Shown here one piece after another: positions 15,907 through 22,535 of a stretch of 37,730 bases of DNA; within the stretch, counting starts at the first letter, position 1, and every line of letters begins with the position of its first letter. The DNA comes from Bacteroidales bacterium. GTDB taxonomy: Bacteria > Bacteroidota > Bacteroidia > Bacteroidales > JAADJA01. The notes below the pieces were generated by a model, which saw only the letters and a list, made by a program, of their open reading frames with translations, was not told where the DNA came from and made no database searches. The stretch covers positions 1 to 37,730 of the forward strand of contig JALSSR010000222.1 in NCBI GenBank assembly GCA_026984135.1, written 5' to 3'. A program made the position numbers and the translations under genes.

Positions 15907-16211
15907 ATCTTAATACCTTCCTTTTTAATAAATTGATAAAAAGGTGTAACTTCAAATTTTTCCCAATCACTTTTATTGTGGATAACGGTGCCGAATATTT
16001 CATCCGTTTCCAGTTCCGAATAAAAAAGGTTTTTGCGGATTTTATCTTTTATCTCTTCATTTTCTTTTTTATCAAGCAAAATTAGTAAGTCCCAGTCGGA
16101 ATCATCATTATAATCTCCTCTTGCACGTGAACCGAAAAGAATAATTTCCGCTTTGCTATCCACTTTTAGAACGGCATTTTTAACTATTTTCAAAACTTGT
16201 TGCTTTTTCAT
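15903..16211 (-). CDS. Minimal nucleotidyltransferase (MNT), antitoxin-like
   Basis: A 102-aa protein with the pol-beta-type motif GSRARGDYNDDSDWD (Gly27-Ser28 then Asp39/Asp41: GSX10DXD) in an ILFGS context. It is a minimal nucleotidyltransferase, usually the antitoxin or modifying partner of a HEPN protein. The longest reading frame begins at 16298, but that would overlap menB by 56 nt. The ATG at 16211 gives the normal family N-terminus (MKKQQVLKIVKN) and leaves 31 nt after menB. It overlaps the HEPN gene by 4 nt. Confidence 0.87.
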   Translation of the reverse strand: MKKQQVLKIVKNAVLKVDSKAEIILFGSRARGDYNDDSDWDLLILLDKKENEEIKDKIRKNLFYSELETDEIFGTVIHNKSDWEKFEVTPFYQFIKKEGIKI

Positions 16212-16242
16212 AATGAAATCGTTGCTCTTACAAACTACAAAT

Positions 16243-17070
16243 TTACGGAAATTTCGGAAATTTTTTAAAATCGGGGTCACGTTTTTCAAGGAAAGCATTT
16301 TTACCCTCCTGGGCTTCGTCCATCATATAAAACATTAAGGTGGCGTTTCCGGCCAGTTCCTGTATGCCGGTCTGTCCGTCAAGTTCGGCATTCAGTCCCA
16401 TTTTAATCATTCGCAGTGCCATCGGGCTGCGTCTCATCATTATTTGTGCCCACTCAACAGTAGCATCTTCAAGTTCATCTTGCGGCACCACTTTATTGAC
16501 CATTCCCATACGTTCGGCTTCTTCGGCACTATATTGCAGATTAAGAAACCAAATCTCCCTTGCTTTTTTCTGTCCCACGTGACGAGCCAGATAAGAGGAG
16601 CCGAAACCGGCATCAAAACTACCCACCTTAGGTCCTGTTTGACCGAACTTAGCATTTTCCGAAGCAACGGTAAGATCGCACATAACGTGCAACACGTGTC
16701 CTCCACCGATTGCATAGCCGTTTACCATAGCTATAACCGGCTTGGGTAAGGAGCGTATCTGTTTTTGAACATCAAGTACATTTAGTCTTGGCACACCGTC
16801 TTTATCAAGATATCCGCCTTTGCTTTTATAGTTTTGGTCACCACCGCTGCAAAAAGCTCTGTCGCCGGCACCTGTTAATATCACCACATAAATATCGGTA
16901 TTTTCACGACAAATTTTTAGTGCATCGCTCATCTCCGAAACCGTTGTCGGACGAAATGCATTTAAAACTTCCGGTCTGTTGATAGTTATCTTTGCAATTC
17001 CTTCCCAAAATTCAAAAAGGATATCACTGTACTTTTTAAGTGGTTGCCAATTTCGTTTATTATTGTTCAT
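16243..17070 (-). CDS. menB: 1,4-Dihydroxy-2-naphthoyl-CoA synthase MenB
   Basis: Crotonase-fold enzyme of 275 aa that cyclises OSB-CoA to DHNA-CoA. MenB-specific features are present: CSGGDQ for CoA binding, the oxyanion-hole segment [20 protein letters not shown], and [22 protein letters not shown] with the catalytic Asp. The C-terminal [11 protein letters not shown] tail is typical. The start at 17070 overlaps the PIN-toxin remnant by 11 nt. A promoter box at 17517-17524 could supply menB separately from menF-menD. Confidence 0.96.
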   Translation of the reverse strand: MNNNKRNWQPLKKYSDILFEFWEGIAKITINRPEVLNAFRPTTVSEMSDALKICRENTDIYVVILTGAGDRAFCSGGDQNYKSKGGYLDKDGVPRLNVLDVQKQIRSLPKPVIAMVNGYAIGGGHVLHVMCDLTVASENAKFGQTGPKVGSFDAGFGSSYLARHVGQKKAREIWFLNLQYSAEEAERMGMVNKVVPQDELEDATVEWAQIMMRRSPMALRMIKMGLNAELDGQTGIQELAGNATLMFYMMDEAQEGKNAFLEKRDPDFKKFPKFP

Positions 17071-17362
17071 TTTTAAGAATATTAATAAATTCGTTTATGG
17101 TAATAACATTAATTAATGGGAAAGTAGTCTTTTTCAGAATACTAAAATGTCTATCATTTGAAACGATAAAATCAACATTTCCTGCGATAGCGCAGTCAAC
17201 AAATTTGTTATCATCTCTATCTGATTTTATTAAATCCCATTTAAAGAAAACCTCTTTTTTTTCTATATTTTCTAATGTTAAAAATAGTTCAATGATGTTT
17301 GATGCCACAATAAAATTAGCCTTTCTTTCAATTATTTTTTTCCCATAATCCGTCCATTTCAT
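17060..17362 (-). pseudogene. PIN-domain toxin, N-terminally deleted
   Basis: The reading frame keeps the middle and end of a COG1569/PIN_3-type toxin: IIERKANFIVASNIIE, then SDRDDNKFVDCAIA (acidic residues) and VDFIVSNDRHFSILKK with the last conserved Asp. The N-terminal part, with the first catalytic Asp (the usual LDTN strand, about 50 residues), is missing. Upstream in another frame the DNA encodes the antitoxin, which itself lacks its usual C-terminus. A single internal deletion of a few hundred bp joining antitoxin and toxin explains both. The remaining gene overlaps menB by 11 nt. It is probably non-toxic. Confidence 0.75.
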
Positions 17363-17492
17363 CCGATGCTTTTTCTGCAAAGTAATTTGAAAGAATACTT
17401 TTTATTTCTTTTAATTGCTCATCATTTAACTTTACACTAAAAACCTTTAGCAATTCCAATTGTAAATTCGTCAGTTTTCCGGATGCTTCCAT
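17328..17492 (-). pseudogene. Truncated antitoxin of the PIN toxin pair
   Basis: A 54-codon frame starting at the ATG at 17492: MEASGKLTNLQLELLKVF..., continuing to NYFAEKASDEMDGLWEKNN then TGA. It matches small Bacteroidota antitoxins beside PIN toxins, which normally continue past the 'WEEKGWT' segment for about 15-25 more residues that include a conserved basic C-terminus. That part, normally the toxin-contacting end, is lost at the deletion junction. It has its own -7 box at 17517-17524. Identification is from memory of the family pattern. Confidence 0.7.
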
Positions 17493-17516
17493 TTTTTAAA
17501 ATTTTTTATTTCGGTT

Positions 17517-17524
17517 CAAAATTA
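17517..17524 (-). promoter_or_regulatory. -7 box upstream of the antitoxin/PIN/menB segment
   Basis: TAATTTTG on the minus strand (TAnnTTTG), about 25 nt before the antitoxin ATG. It is a candidate internal promoter of the men operon after the 183-bp gap following menD. Confidence 0.4.
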
Positions 17525-17575
17525 GTAAAATTTTTTTAGCGAAGATTTTGTTCCGTAAAGTAGTTCAGATGTTTT

Positions 17576-17661
17576 AAAACACCATTGGATTTTAGATACT
17601 TTTAGTCCAAAACACTATTGGATTTTAGTCACTTTTTATCCAAAACACCATTGTATTTCGG
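17576..17661. repeat. 33-bp tandem repeat, 2.6 copies
   Basis: Units at 17576-17608, 17609-17641 and a partial unit at 17642-17661. Each begins AAAACACYATTGKATTTY and the first two end in ACTTTTAGTCC/ACTTTTTATCC. It lies in the gap between menD and the antitoxin remnant. It has no spacers and is not CRISPR-like. Confidence 0.85.
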
Positions 17662-17675
17662 AAAACCGGAAAGAT

Positions 17676-19361
17676 TTATGTCGCTAAAAACCTGAAATAA
17701 TTTCTTAAAACCTTAGCATTTTCCTTGTTTGGAGTAAAGATTTCCAGGATTGCAGGTCTGCCGTTTTGCGGTTTGTAGAAATCGTTCAGAACATTATTTA
17801 ATTCCTTGAGGTTTCCGGCACTGAAATAGGGAATATCGAAAGCCTTTGCAATATATTCTGCATTCCAATTATGTTTTGCTTCAAAAAATTTTTCCAATTG
17901 CCCCGTTTCATCTGGCCCCGGGATGAATCTGAATATGCCGCCGCCGGAGTTGTTGATAATTATTATTCTTAATTGCGGATGCAGATAGTTGTTCATAAGG
18001 GCATTGGAGTCGTAAAAAAATGCCAGATCACCGGTAATCAGAGTTGTCGGAGCTTCGGAGGCGTAAGCCGCACCGGCAGCCGTAGAAACGGTTCCGTCAA
18101 TTCCACTGACGCCCCTGTTGGAAAAGTATGTGAATTTCCTGAAAGGTTTGAACAGTTGTACATAGCGCACAGGTGTACTGTTGCCGAGATGAAGGTCGCT
18201 TTCCGCCGGAATGGTCTTGAGAAGCTTTTCAAAAACTTTGAGGTCGGAATAGGGTGCATTCGACAAAAATTCAAAATGTCGTTTTTCAGACCTTGCGCTT
18301 CTTCGTTGCCATATTTCACGATAGTTACTTTCTACCGGTTTTATGAATGGCAAAAGTTTGTCGAAAAAGTATCCGGGGAAGGAAACTATTTCGGATGTAA
18401 GACTTTCGTAAGTGTCCATATTGATGTCAACGGGATCAATATGCCAGTGATAACGGGGTTTATGGGTGCGAAGAAACCTTTTTATCATTTTGGAAATAAT
18501 GTGTCCCCCGAAAGTAACAAGCAGGTCGGGTCGGAAATCTTCAGCCTCATCTTCCCCTATAGTTGACACAATAGTATCAATACAGGAACAGGAAACATTG
18601 TCCGGAATATTGGAAGTGGTTTCCGATAAAAGAAAAACGGAATCATCACCGGTAAGTTTTTTCAGCAATGCCGATAGCCGGCTGTTGTAGCTCATCAAAC
18701 CGGCTATCATTAGTTTCTTAGGGCTGTTGTTCCAAATATTTGAAAAATTTTCAATCTCCGTATCACTCAAATCACCATTCCAGACCGGAATATCATTCAC
18801 TTCAACATCAAAATTTTTCCTTACGGTTTGGCCGTAAATAGGCTCTGCAAACGGCAGGTTGATATGAATGGGACCCGGTACGGGAAACATAGTCATATCA
18901 ATAGCTTCATTAATCTTCATTGCAGTTTTGGTGATTTCCCCGTTTGTTTCAATGGTGTCGGGAATCTCAAAACTTTCTTTGATGTAGTTGGAAAATACGT
19001 TGCTTTGCCTGATTGTCTGTCCGTCGCCGATATCAATCATTTTTGACGGTCTGTCGGCAGTCAGGACAAGCAAAGGTATCTTTTGGTAATATGCTTCGGC
19101 AATGGCAGGAGCGTAATTAAGCACTGCTGTCCCCGAGGTGCAGGCAATAGCAACCGTTTTACCTGTTTTCCGTGCCATACCGAGAGCAAAAAATGCGGCA
19201 CTGCGTTCGTCAACAATACTCAAAGCTTCAACATCGGGATGATTGGCAAATGAAATAATAACCGGTGCGTTTCGCGAGCCGGGAGAAATGACAATTTGTT
19301 TCAATCCCTTTTTAACAAAGATATCGGTGAGTAACGCTATGTTTTTTTTGTCAGATGTCAT
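17676..19361 (-). CDS. menD: MenD, SEPHCHC synthase
   Basis: Thiamine-diphosphate enzyme adding a succinyl-semialdehyde unit from 2-oxoglutarate to isochorismate; 561 aa. The N-terminal PYR domain begins VISPGSRNAPV and contains the conserved Glu of VDERSAAFFALG and ACTSGTAVLNYAPA. A central transhydrogenase-like domain follows. The C-terminal PP domain has the ThDP-Mg motif GDLAFFYDSNAL...NNSGGGIF. It follows menF by 34 nt. A 183-bp gap with tandem repeats separates it from the downstream toxin-antitoxin remnant. Confidence 0.95.
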   Translation of the reverse strand: MTSDKKNIALLTDIFVKKGLKQIVISPGSRNAPVIISFANHPDVEALSIVDERSAAFFALGMARKTGKTVAIACTSGTAVLNYAPAIAEAYYQKIPLLVLTADRPSKMIDIGDGQTIRQSNVFSNYIKESFEIPDTIETNGEITKTAMKINEAIDMTMFPVPGPIHINLPFAEPIYGQTVRKNFDVEVNDIPVWNGDLSDTEIENFSNIWNNSPKKLMIAGLMSYNSRLSALLKKLTGDDSVFLLSETTSNIPDNVSCSCIDTIVSTIGEDEAEDFRPDLLVTFGGHIISKMIKRFLRTHKPRYHWHIDPVDINMDTYESLTSEIVSFPGYFFDKLLPFIKPVESNYREIWQRRSARSEKRHFEFLSNAPYSDLKVFEKLLKTIPAESDLHLGNSTPVRYVQLFKPFRKFTYFSNRGVSGIDGTVSTAAGAAYASEAPTTLITGDLAFFYDSNALMNNYLHPQLRIIIINNSGGGIFRFIPGPDETGQLEKFFEAKHNWNAEYIAKAFDIPYFSAGNLKELNNVLNDFYKPQNGRPAILEIFTPNKENAKVLRNYFRFLAT

Positions 19362-19395
19362 TCTTTATAATATCTGACTGCAAAGGTCGGGAAAT

Positions 19396-20484
19396 TTATA
19401 AACAGGACAACAAAGTTTTTGCTTTCAGTTCCGTCTCCTCCCACTCTTTTTCCGGTTGGGACTGTTTTGTCAATCCGCCGCCTGCAAACAAAGCCAGTTC
19501 TTTTTTCAATATTTTCATACAGCGCAGATTAACGAAAAGGTCTGTTTTACCGTTCACATTTACCGTTCCGAGAAATCCCGAATAGTATTCCCTGTTGTGT
19601 TTTTCGGTGTCGAGTATCAGGTCGAGTGCCTTTTCTTTCGGTAGTCCGCAAACGGCAGGTGTCGGGTGGAGTTTTTCTATAAAATCCGGCAATCTGTCTT
19701 TTATTTCCTTGGTGGCAAAAGTAAAACCGGTTGATAAATGCAGGGCATTGCCGGCACGTACGGTCGTTGTTTTTTCTTTTTTATAATTTTTTATACCGAA
19801 CTCTATCAACAGTTTCTCAATGTAATCGGTAACTATTTGTTGTTCGTTTGTCTCTTTTTCTTTCCAGGTTTTCTTTCCTTTTGAGGATAAGGTGCCTGCA
19901 AGTGCGACGGTCTTTGTGGTTTGAATATCGGAACGTAATAATGTTTCGGGTGTTGCACCTGTCCAGGTTCCGGCACCGGGTATATGGATAAGATGACAAA
20001 ATGCATTGGGATAATTTTTTGTTAGCTGCAGAAAGTATCCGGCCGGATCGAAATCTTTAGGTTTGGATACTATTTTTACCCTTGAAAGAACCGCTTTTTT
20101 GAAATCATCATTGAACCTGTCAACAAATTTTTCAGCCATTTTAAAATATTCTTCTTTTGTGACCTGTTCCGGCGGTTTAATTTCATAATCGGGATACAGA
20201 GGTGGAAGGGATTTTATCTTTTCCAATAAAATGTTGTCGAATTTATCATTTTCAATAATAGTCTCCGGTTCGAAAAAGATAACCGGAAAATCCGTCCTGC
20301 GATGAAAAGGAGCATAGATAAATCCTTCTTTATCAAAAACTTCATTCGGATATTCCACATAGTTAATTTTACCTGAAAGTTGCAGCCGGGTATGAATGGA
20401 TGTTTCATGAGGAAGTCTGTAACTGACGAAAGGAATATTCTTGCCGACACAAAGATTTAACTGTTTGACCAATCTGTTTTGCAC
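19396..20484 (-). CDS. menF: Isochorismate synthase MenF
   Basis: Converts chorismate to isochorismate, the entry step to menaquinone; 362 aa, of the short chorismate-binding type. Conserved blocks: GAGTWTGATPETLL, LAGTLSSKGK, LHPTPAVCGLPKEKA, REYYSGFLGTVN and the C-terminal FAGGGLTKQSQPEKEWEETELK. Siderophore-type isochorismate synthases look similar, but the adjacent menD settles the role. It starts 26 nt after the hepT gene and is followed by menD after 34 nt. Confidence 0.93.
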   Translation of the reverse strand: MQNRLVKQLNLCVGKNIPFVSYRLPHETSIHTRLQLSGKINYVEYPNEVFDKEGFIYAPFHRRTDFPVIFFEPETIIENDKFDNILLEKIKSLPPLYPDYEIKPPEQVTKEEYFKMAEKFVDRFNDDFKKAVLSRVKIVSKPKDFDPAGYFLQLTKNYPNAFCHLIHIPGAGTWTGATPETLLRSDIQTTKTVALAGTLSSKGKKTWKEKETNEQQIVTDYIEKLLIEFGIKNYKKEKTTTVRAGNALHLSTGFTFATKEIKDRLPDFIEKLHPTPAVCGLPKEKALDLILDTEKHNREYYSGFLGTVNVNGKTDLFVNLRCMKILKKELALFAGGGLTKQSQPEKEWEETELKAKTLLSCL

Positions 20485-20510
20485 TTAGTTCTTTTTAAAT
20501 TATGAGTTTT

Positions 20511-20858
20511 TTATTCAATAATCTTTTGAATTTCATTTTTAAGACTTTCTAATTTTGAATTTATTATTTGCCAAACTTCTTCAGCATCAATACCAAAATA
20601 ATTATGTGCGATAATATTTCTAAATCCTCTTATTTTAAACCAATCAATATTTAATTGGGTTTCGGAAATTAATTTATCGGATAGTTTTTCTGCCATTTCA
20701 CCAATCACCACAAAATTCATCATTGTCGCATCAAATGATTTTGTATCATTAAAGAAATCATCGGCATTTCTAAAACCTGAAGTGTAAGAAATGATTTTTT
20801 CAATAGAATCAAGTATGTTTAGCAAACAGCTATAATCTTTATGAGATGCACTATACAT
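20511..20858 (-). CDS. hepT: HepT-like HEPN toxin (DUF86)
   Basis: A 115-aa helical DUF86 protein. It contains the HEPN ribonuclease motif R80-NIIA-H85-N-Y87, exactly RX4HXY, whose tyrosine is the residue AMPylated by the cognate MntA in the characterised HepT/MntA system. This supports a functional RNase toxin, unlike the second HEPN protein of the operon. It overlaps the mntA-like gene by 8 nt and is 26 nt upstream of menF. The pair lies between the thioesterase and menF inside the men operon, and its A+T-rich codon use differs from the men genes. Confidence 0.88.
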   Translation of the reverse strand: MYSASHKDYSCLLNILDSIEKIISYTSGFRNADDFFNDTKSFDATMMNFVVIGEMAEKLSDKLISETQLNIDWFKIRGFRNIIAHNYFGIDAEEVWQIINSKLESLKNEIQKIIE

Positions 20859-21150
20859 ATATTGCTTCAGAAATAATTTGATTTTTAAATATCGGTTTTA
20901 TATATTTCTCTCTACAAATATCAACTTGACGGTTAAATTCTAAGCTAATTTCTTGCCGTAGTTTTTCTTTAATGGAATATAATTCGGGAGTGTTGTCTTC
21001 AAATTCGATAATTATATCAATATCACTTTCTTTGGAGAAATCATTTCGAGCAATTGATCCGAATATTCCCAGTTTTGTAATATGATATTCTTTCTGAAAT
21101 CTATCTTTGTTCAAAGATAAATAATCAATTATAGTTTTGTTTTCACTCAT
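20851..21150 (-). CDS. mntA: MntA-like minimal nucleotidyltransferase antitoxin
   Basis: A 99-aa protein with the nucleotidyltransferase motif GSIARNDFSKESDID (Gly31-Ser32, Asp43/Asp45: GSX10DXD). In the known MntA/HepT pair this enzyme neutralises the HEPN RNase by adding AMP to its RX4HXY tyrosine. It overlaps the thioesterase stop by 4 nt (ATGA) and hepT by 8 nt, the tight arrangement typical of such pairs. Function in this cell is inferred from the motif and partner. Confidence 0.88.
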   Translation of the reverse strand: MSENKTIIDYLSLNKDRFQKEYHITKLGIFGSIARNDFSKESDIDIIIEFEDNTPELYSIKEKLRQEISLEFNRQVDICREKYIKPIFKNQIISEAIYV

Positions 21151-21596
21151 AATTTTTCTTTTTTTACAAAATTAATATTTTTTTTATCAATAATCATAAT
21201 GGTCATCCTGACAACGGAAATATTTCTGTTTTTCTCATCTGTGATTTTCACATCCCAAACATGTGTGGCTTTACCTTTATGAATAAGTTCGGCAACACCT
21301 GTAACCCATCCCGAAGATACCGCCCCGAGATGATTTGCAGAAACCGAGGCACCCCTCACGTCAAATTTATCCAAATCCACAATGGCAGCCGAACCAACGC
21401 TGGCAATAGTTTCGGCAAGTGCAATCGTTGCGCCGCCGTGAAGAATTTTATAGGGTTGCCGGGTTCGTTTGTCAACAGGCATCCTGGCCTTAACATAGCC
21501 CTCCTTCATCTCAAGATATTCAATACCGAGATGTTCGATCATCGTATCTTTGCTTGTTGCATTAAGCTTTTCAAGTGATATTTCAGTATTTATCAT
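21147..21596 (-). CDS. menI: Hotdog thioesterase, candidate DHNA-CoA hydrolase
   Basis: A 149-aa PaaI/4HBT-type acyl-CoA thioesterase with LHGGATIALAETIASVGSA (HGG and catalytic Glu) and a conserved VSANHLGAVSSGWV strand pair. As first gene of the men operon it is the best candidate for MenI, which releases DHNA from DHNA-CoA before MenA acts. Substrate specificity cannot be read from sequence, so a general hotdog thioesterase is the alternative. It has a TACTTTTG promoter box at 21613-21620, giving a leader of about 10 nt. Confidence 0.8.
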   Translation of the reverse strand: MINTEISLEKLNATSKDTMIEHLGIEYLEMKEGYVKARMPVDKRTRQPYKILHGGATIALAETIASVGSAAIVDLDKFDVRGASVSANHLGAVSSGWVTGVAELIHKGKATHVWDVKITDEKNRNISVVRMTIMIIDKKNINFVKKEKL

Positions 21597-21612
21597 TTTT
21601 CAATTGTTTTTA

Positions 21613-21620
21613 CAAAAGTA
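21613..21620 (-). promoter_or_regulatory. -7 box of the men operon (first gene: thioesterase)
   Basis: TACTTTTG on the minus strand matches TAnnTTTG, 17 nt before the ATG at 21596. It is probably the main promoter of the roughly 9.9-kb leftward men operon. It is interleaved with the RNase H promoter elements on the other strand. Confidence 0.5.
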
Positions 21621-21631
21621 AATAAATTCCA

Positions 21632-21639
21632 TATCTTTG
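21632..21639 (+). promoter_or_regulatory. -7 box of the RNase HI gene
   Basis: TATCTTTG matches TAnnTTTG, with a TTGTTTTT-like -33 region about 21 nt upstream. A start site near 21646 excludes the GTG at 21639 as start codon. Confidence 0.5.
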
Positions 21640-21656
21640 TGGAAAATGAGAATGAA

Positions 21657-22439
21657 ATGGAAATAGTTGTTTTTGAAATGGAAATAGTTGATGAAAGTAA
21701 CAACACTTTCACGATAAAGATTTCTTCAAAGGATGATTCAACTTTGATAAAATTCAACCCCATATCAAGAGCATTGCATTTTTTAAACGAAGACGGCATT
21801 TCCGGGATGCTTAAAAGTAACGAGTATCAACTTCGTAAAATGTTACATATAAAGCGCCCCGAAACATATTATAAAGGGTTCAGACTGAAGTTTGTGTTGC
21901 GAGACCGTAAAGATGTGGCGGCTTTTAATGATATGTCCCAAATAATAGTAGTGGATAAAAGAGATGGTAAAAACGAAAGTTATGTAATTGATTCGGGAAA
22001 GGAAAATCTTACGGAATTGTATATTGACGGCAGTTATTCGTCTAAAACGGGTAAAGGCGGTTTTGCCGTTATCATTAAATCGCCCGAAGGTAAATATGAT
22101 CTTAAATCTTTCAAATCAGGCGTTAAAAAAAGCAGTCTCCTTGAATTGCTTGCAGCCATAAAAGGTCTTGAACTGGTGAATGATAGAAAGGAGGTAAGAA
22201 TAGTTACCGACAGTCAATATGTAAGAAAAGGATTGGCAGAGTGGATAATTAACTGGAAGATGAACGATTGGAAAACAGCCAACGGCGAGAAAGTGAAGAA
22301 TATTGAATACTGGAAGATTTTCGACAAAATCACCGACGGGAAATATGTTGAATTTCAGTATGTTAAATCTCATTCCGGGCATTTTGAAAATACAATGGCC
22401 GACTTGTATGCCAAGGATATGGCAATGAATACTAAATAA
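21657..22439 (+). CDS. Ribonuclease HI with extra N-terminal domain
   Basis: The C-terminal ~145 residues are a complete RNase HI fold: ELYIDGSYSSKTGKGG (first Asp), SSLLELLAAIKGLE (Glu), VRIVTDSQYVRKG (Asp) and the last Asp in MADLYAKDMA. It would cleave RNA in RNA-DNA hybrids. The first ~115 residues are an unrecognised charged domain, not the usual caulimovirus-type hybrid-binding domain. The frame opens at a GTG (21639), but that codon overlaps the -7 box, so ATG 21657 or ATG 21678 is preferred; these two lie in a 21-bp direct duplication. Transcribed divergently from the men operon. Confidence 0.87.
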   Translation: MEIVVFEMEIVDESNNTFTIKISSKDDSTLIKFNPISRALHFLNEDGISGMLKSNEYQLRKMLHIKRPETYYKGFRLKFVLRDRKDVAAFNDMSQIIVVDKRDGKNESYVIDSGKENLTELYIDGSYSSKTGKGGFAVIIKSPEGKYDLKSFKSGVKKSSLLELLAAIKGLELVNDRKEVRIVTDSQYVRKGLAEWIINWKMNDWKTANGEKVKNIEYWKIFDKITDGKYVEFQYVKSHSGHFENTMADLYAKDMAMNTK

Positions 22440-22449
22440 GACAGATAGT

Positions 22450-22513
22450 GTATGATACAGATTATGTATTATTTTTTTAATACTTTTGTTGTATGGTACA
22501 TATTATGTATTAT
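22450..22513 (+). promoter_or_regulatory. Paired 23-bp direct repeats upstream of the ATPase gene
   Basis: GTATGRTACAKATTATGTATTAT occurs at 22450-22472 and 22491-22513 (21/23 identical), 41 bp apart. Each contains a near-palindromic TACA...TGTA core. TAnnTTTG boxes follow at 22481-22488 and 22511-22518, so a protein bound here would cover the promoter of the ATPase-dehydrogenase pair. Confidence 0.6.
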
Positions 22514-22518
22514 ATTTG
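22511..22518 (+). promoter_or_regulatory. -7 box of the ATPase-alcohol dehydrogenase pair
   Basis: TATATTTG, 17 nt upstream of the ATG at 22536. A second match, TACTTTTG, lies at 22481-22488. A GAGG sits just before the ATG, too close for ideal Shine-Dalgarno spacing. Confidence 0.5.
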
Positions 22519-22535
22519 CAAAAAAAAATTGAGGT

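Noticed and set aside
16212-16298. Longer start for the nucleotidyltransferase at 16298
   Set aside because: It would overlap menB by 56 nt and adds residues foreign to the family; ATG at 16211 is standard.
17576-17661. CRISPR array
   Set aside because: The units are contiguous without spacers and there are no cas genes.
17973-18566. A 197-codon plus-strand reading frame within menD
   Set aside because: Antisense shadow; menD has all catalytic motifs on the other strand.
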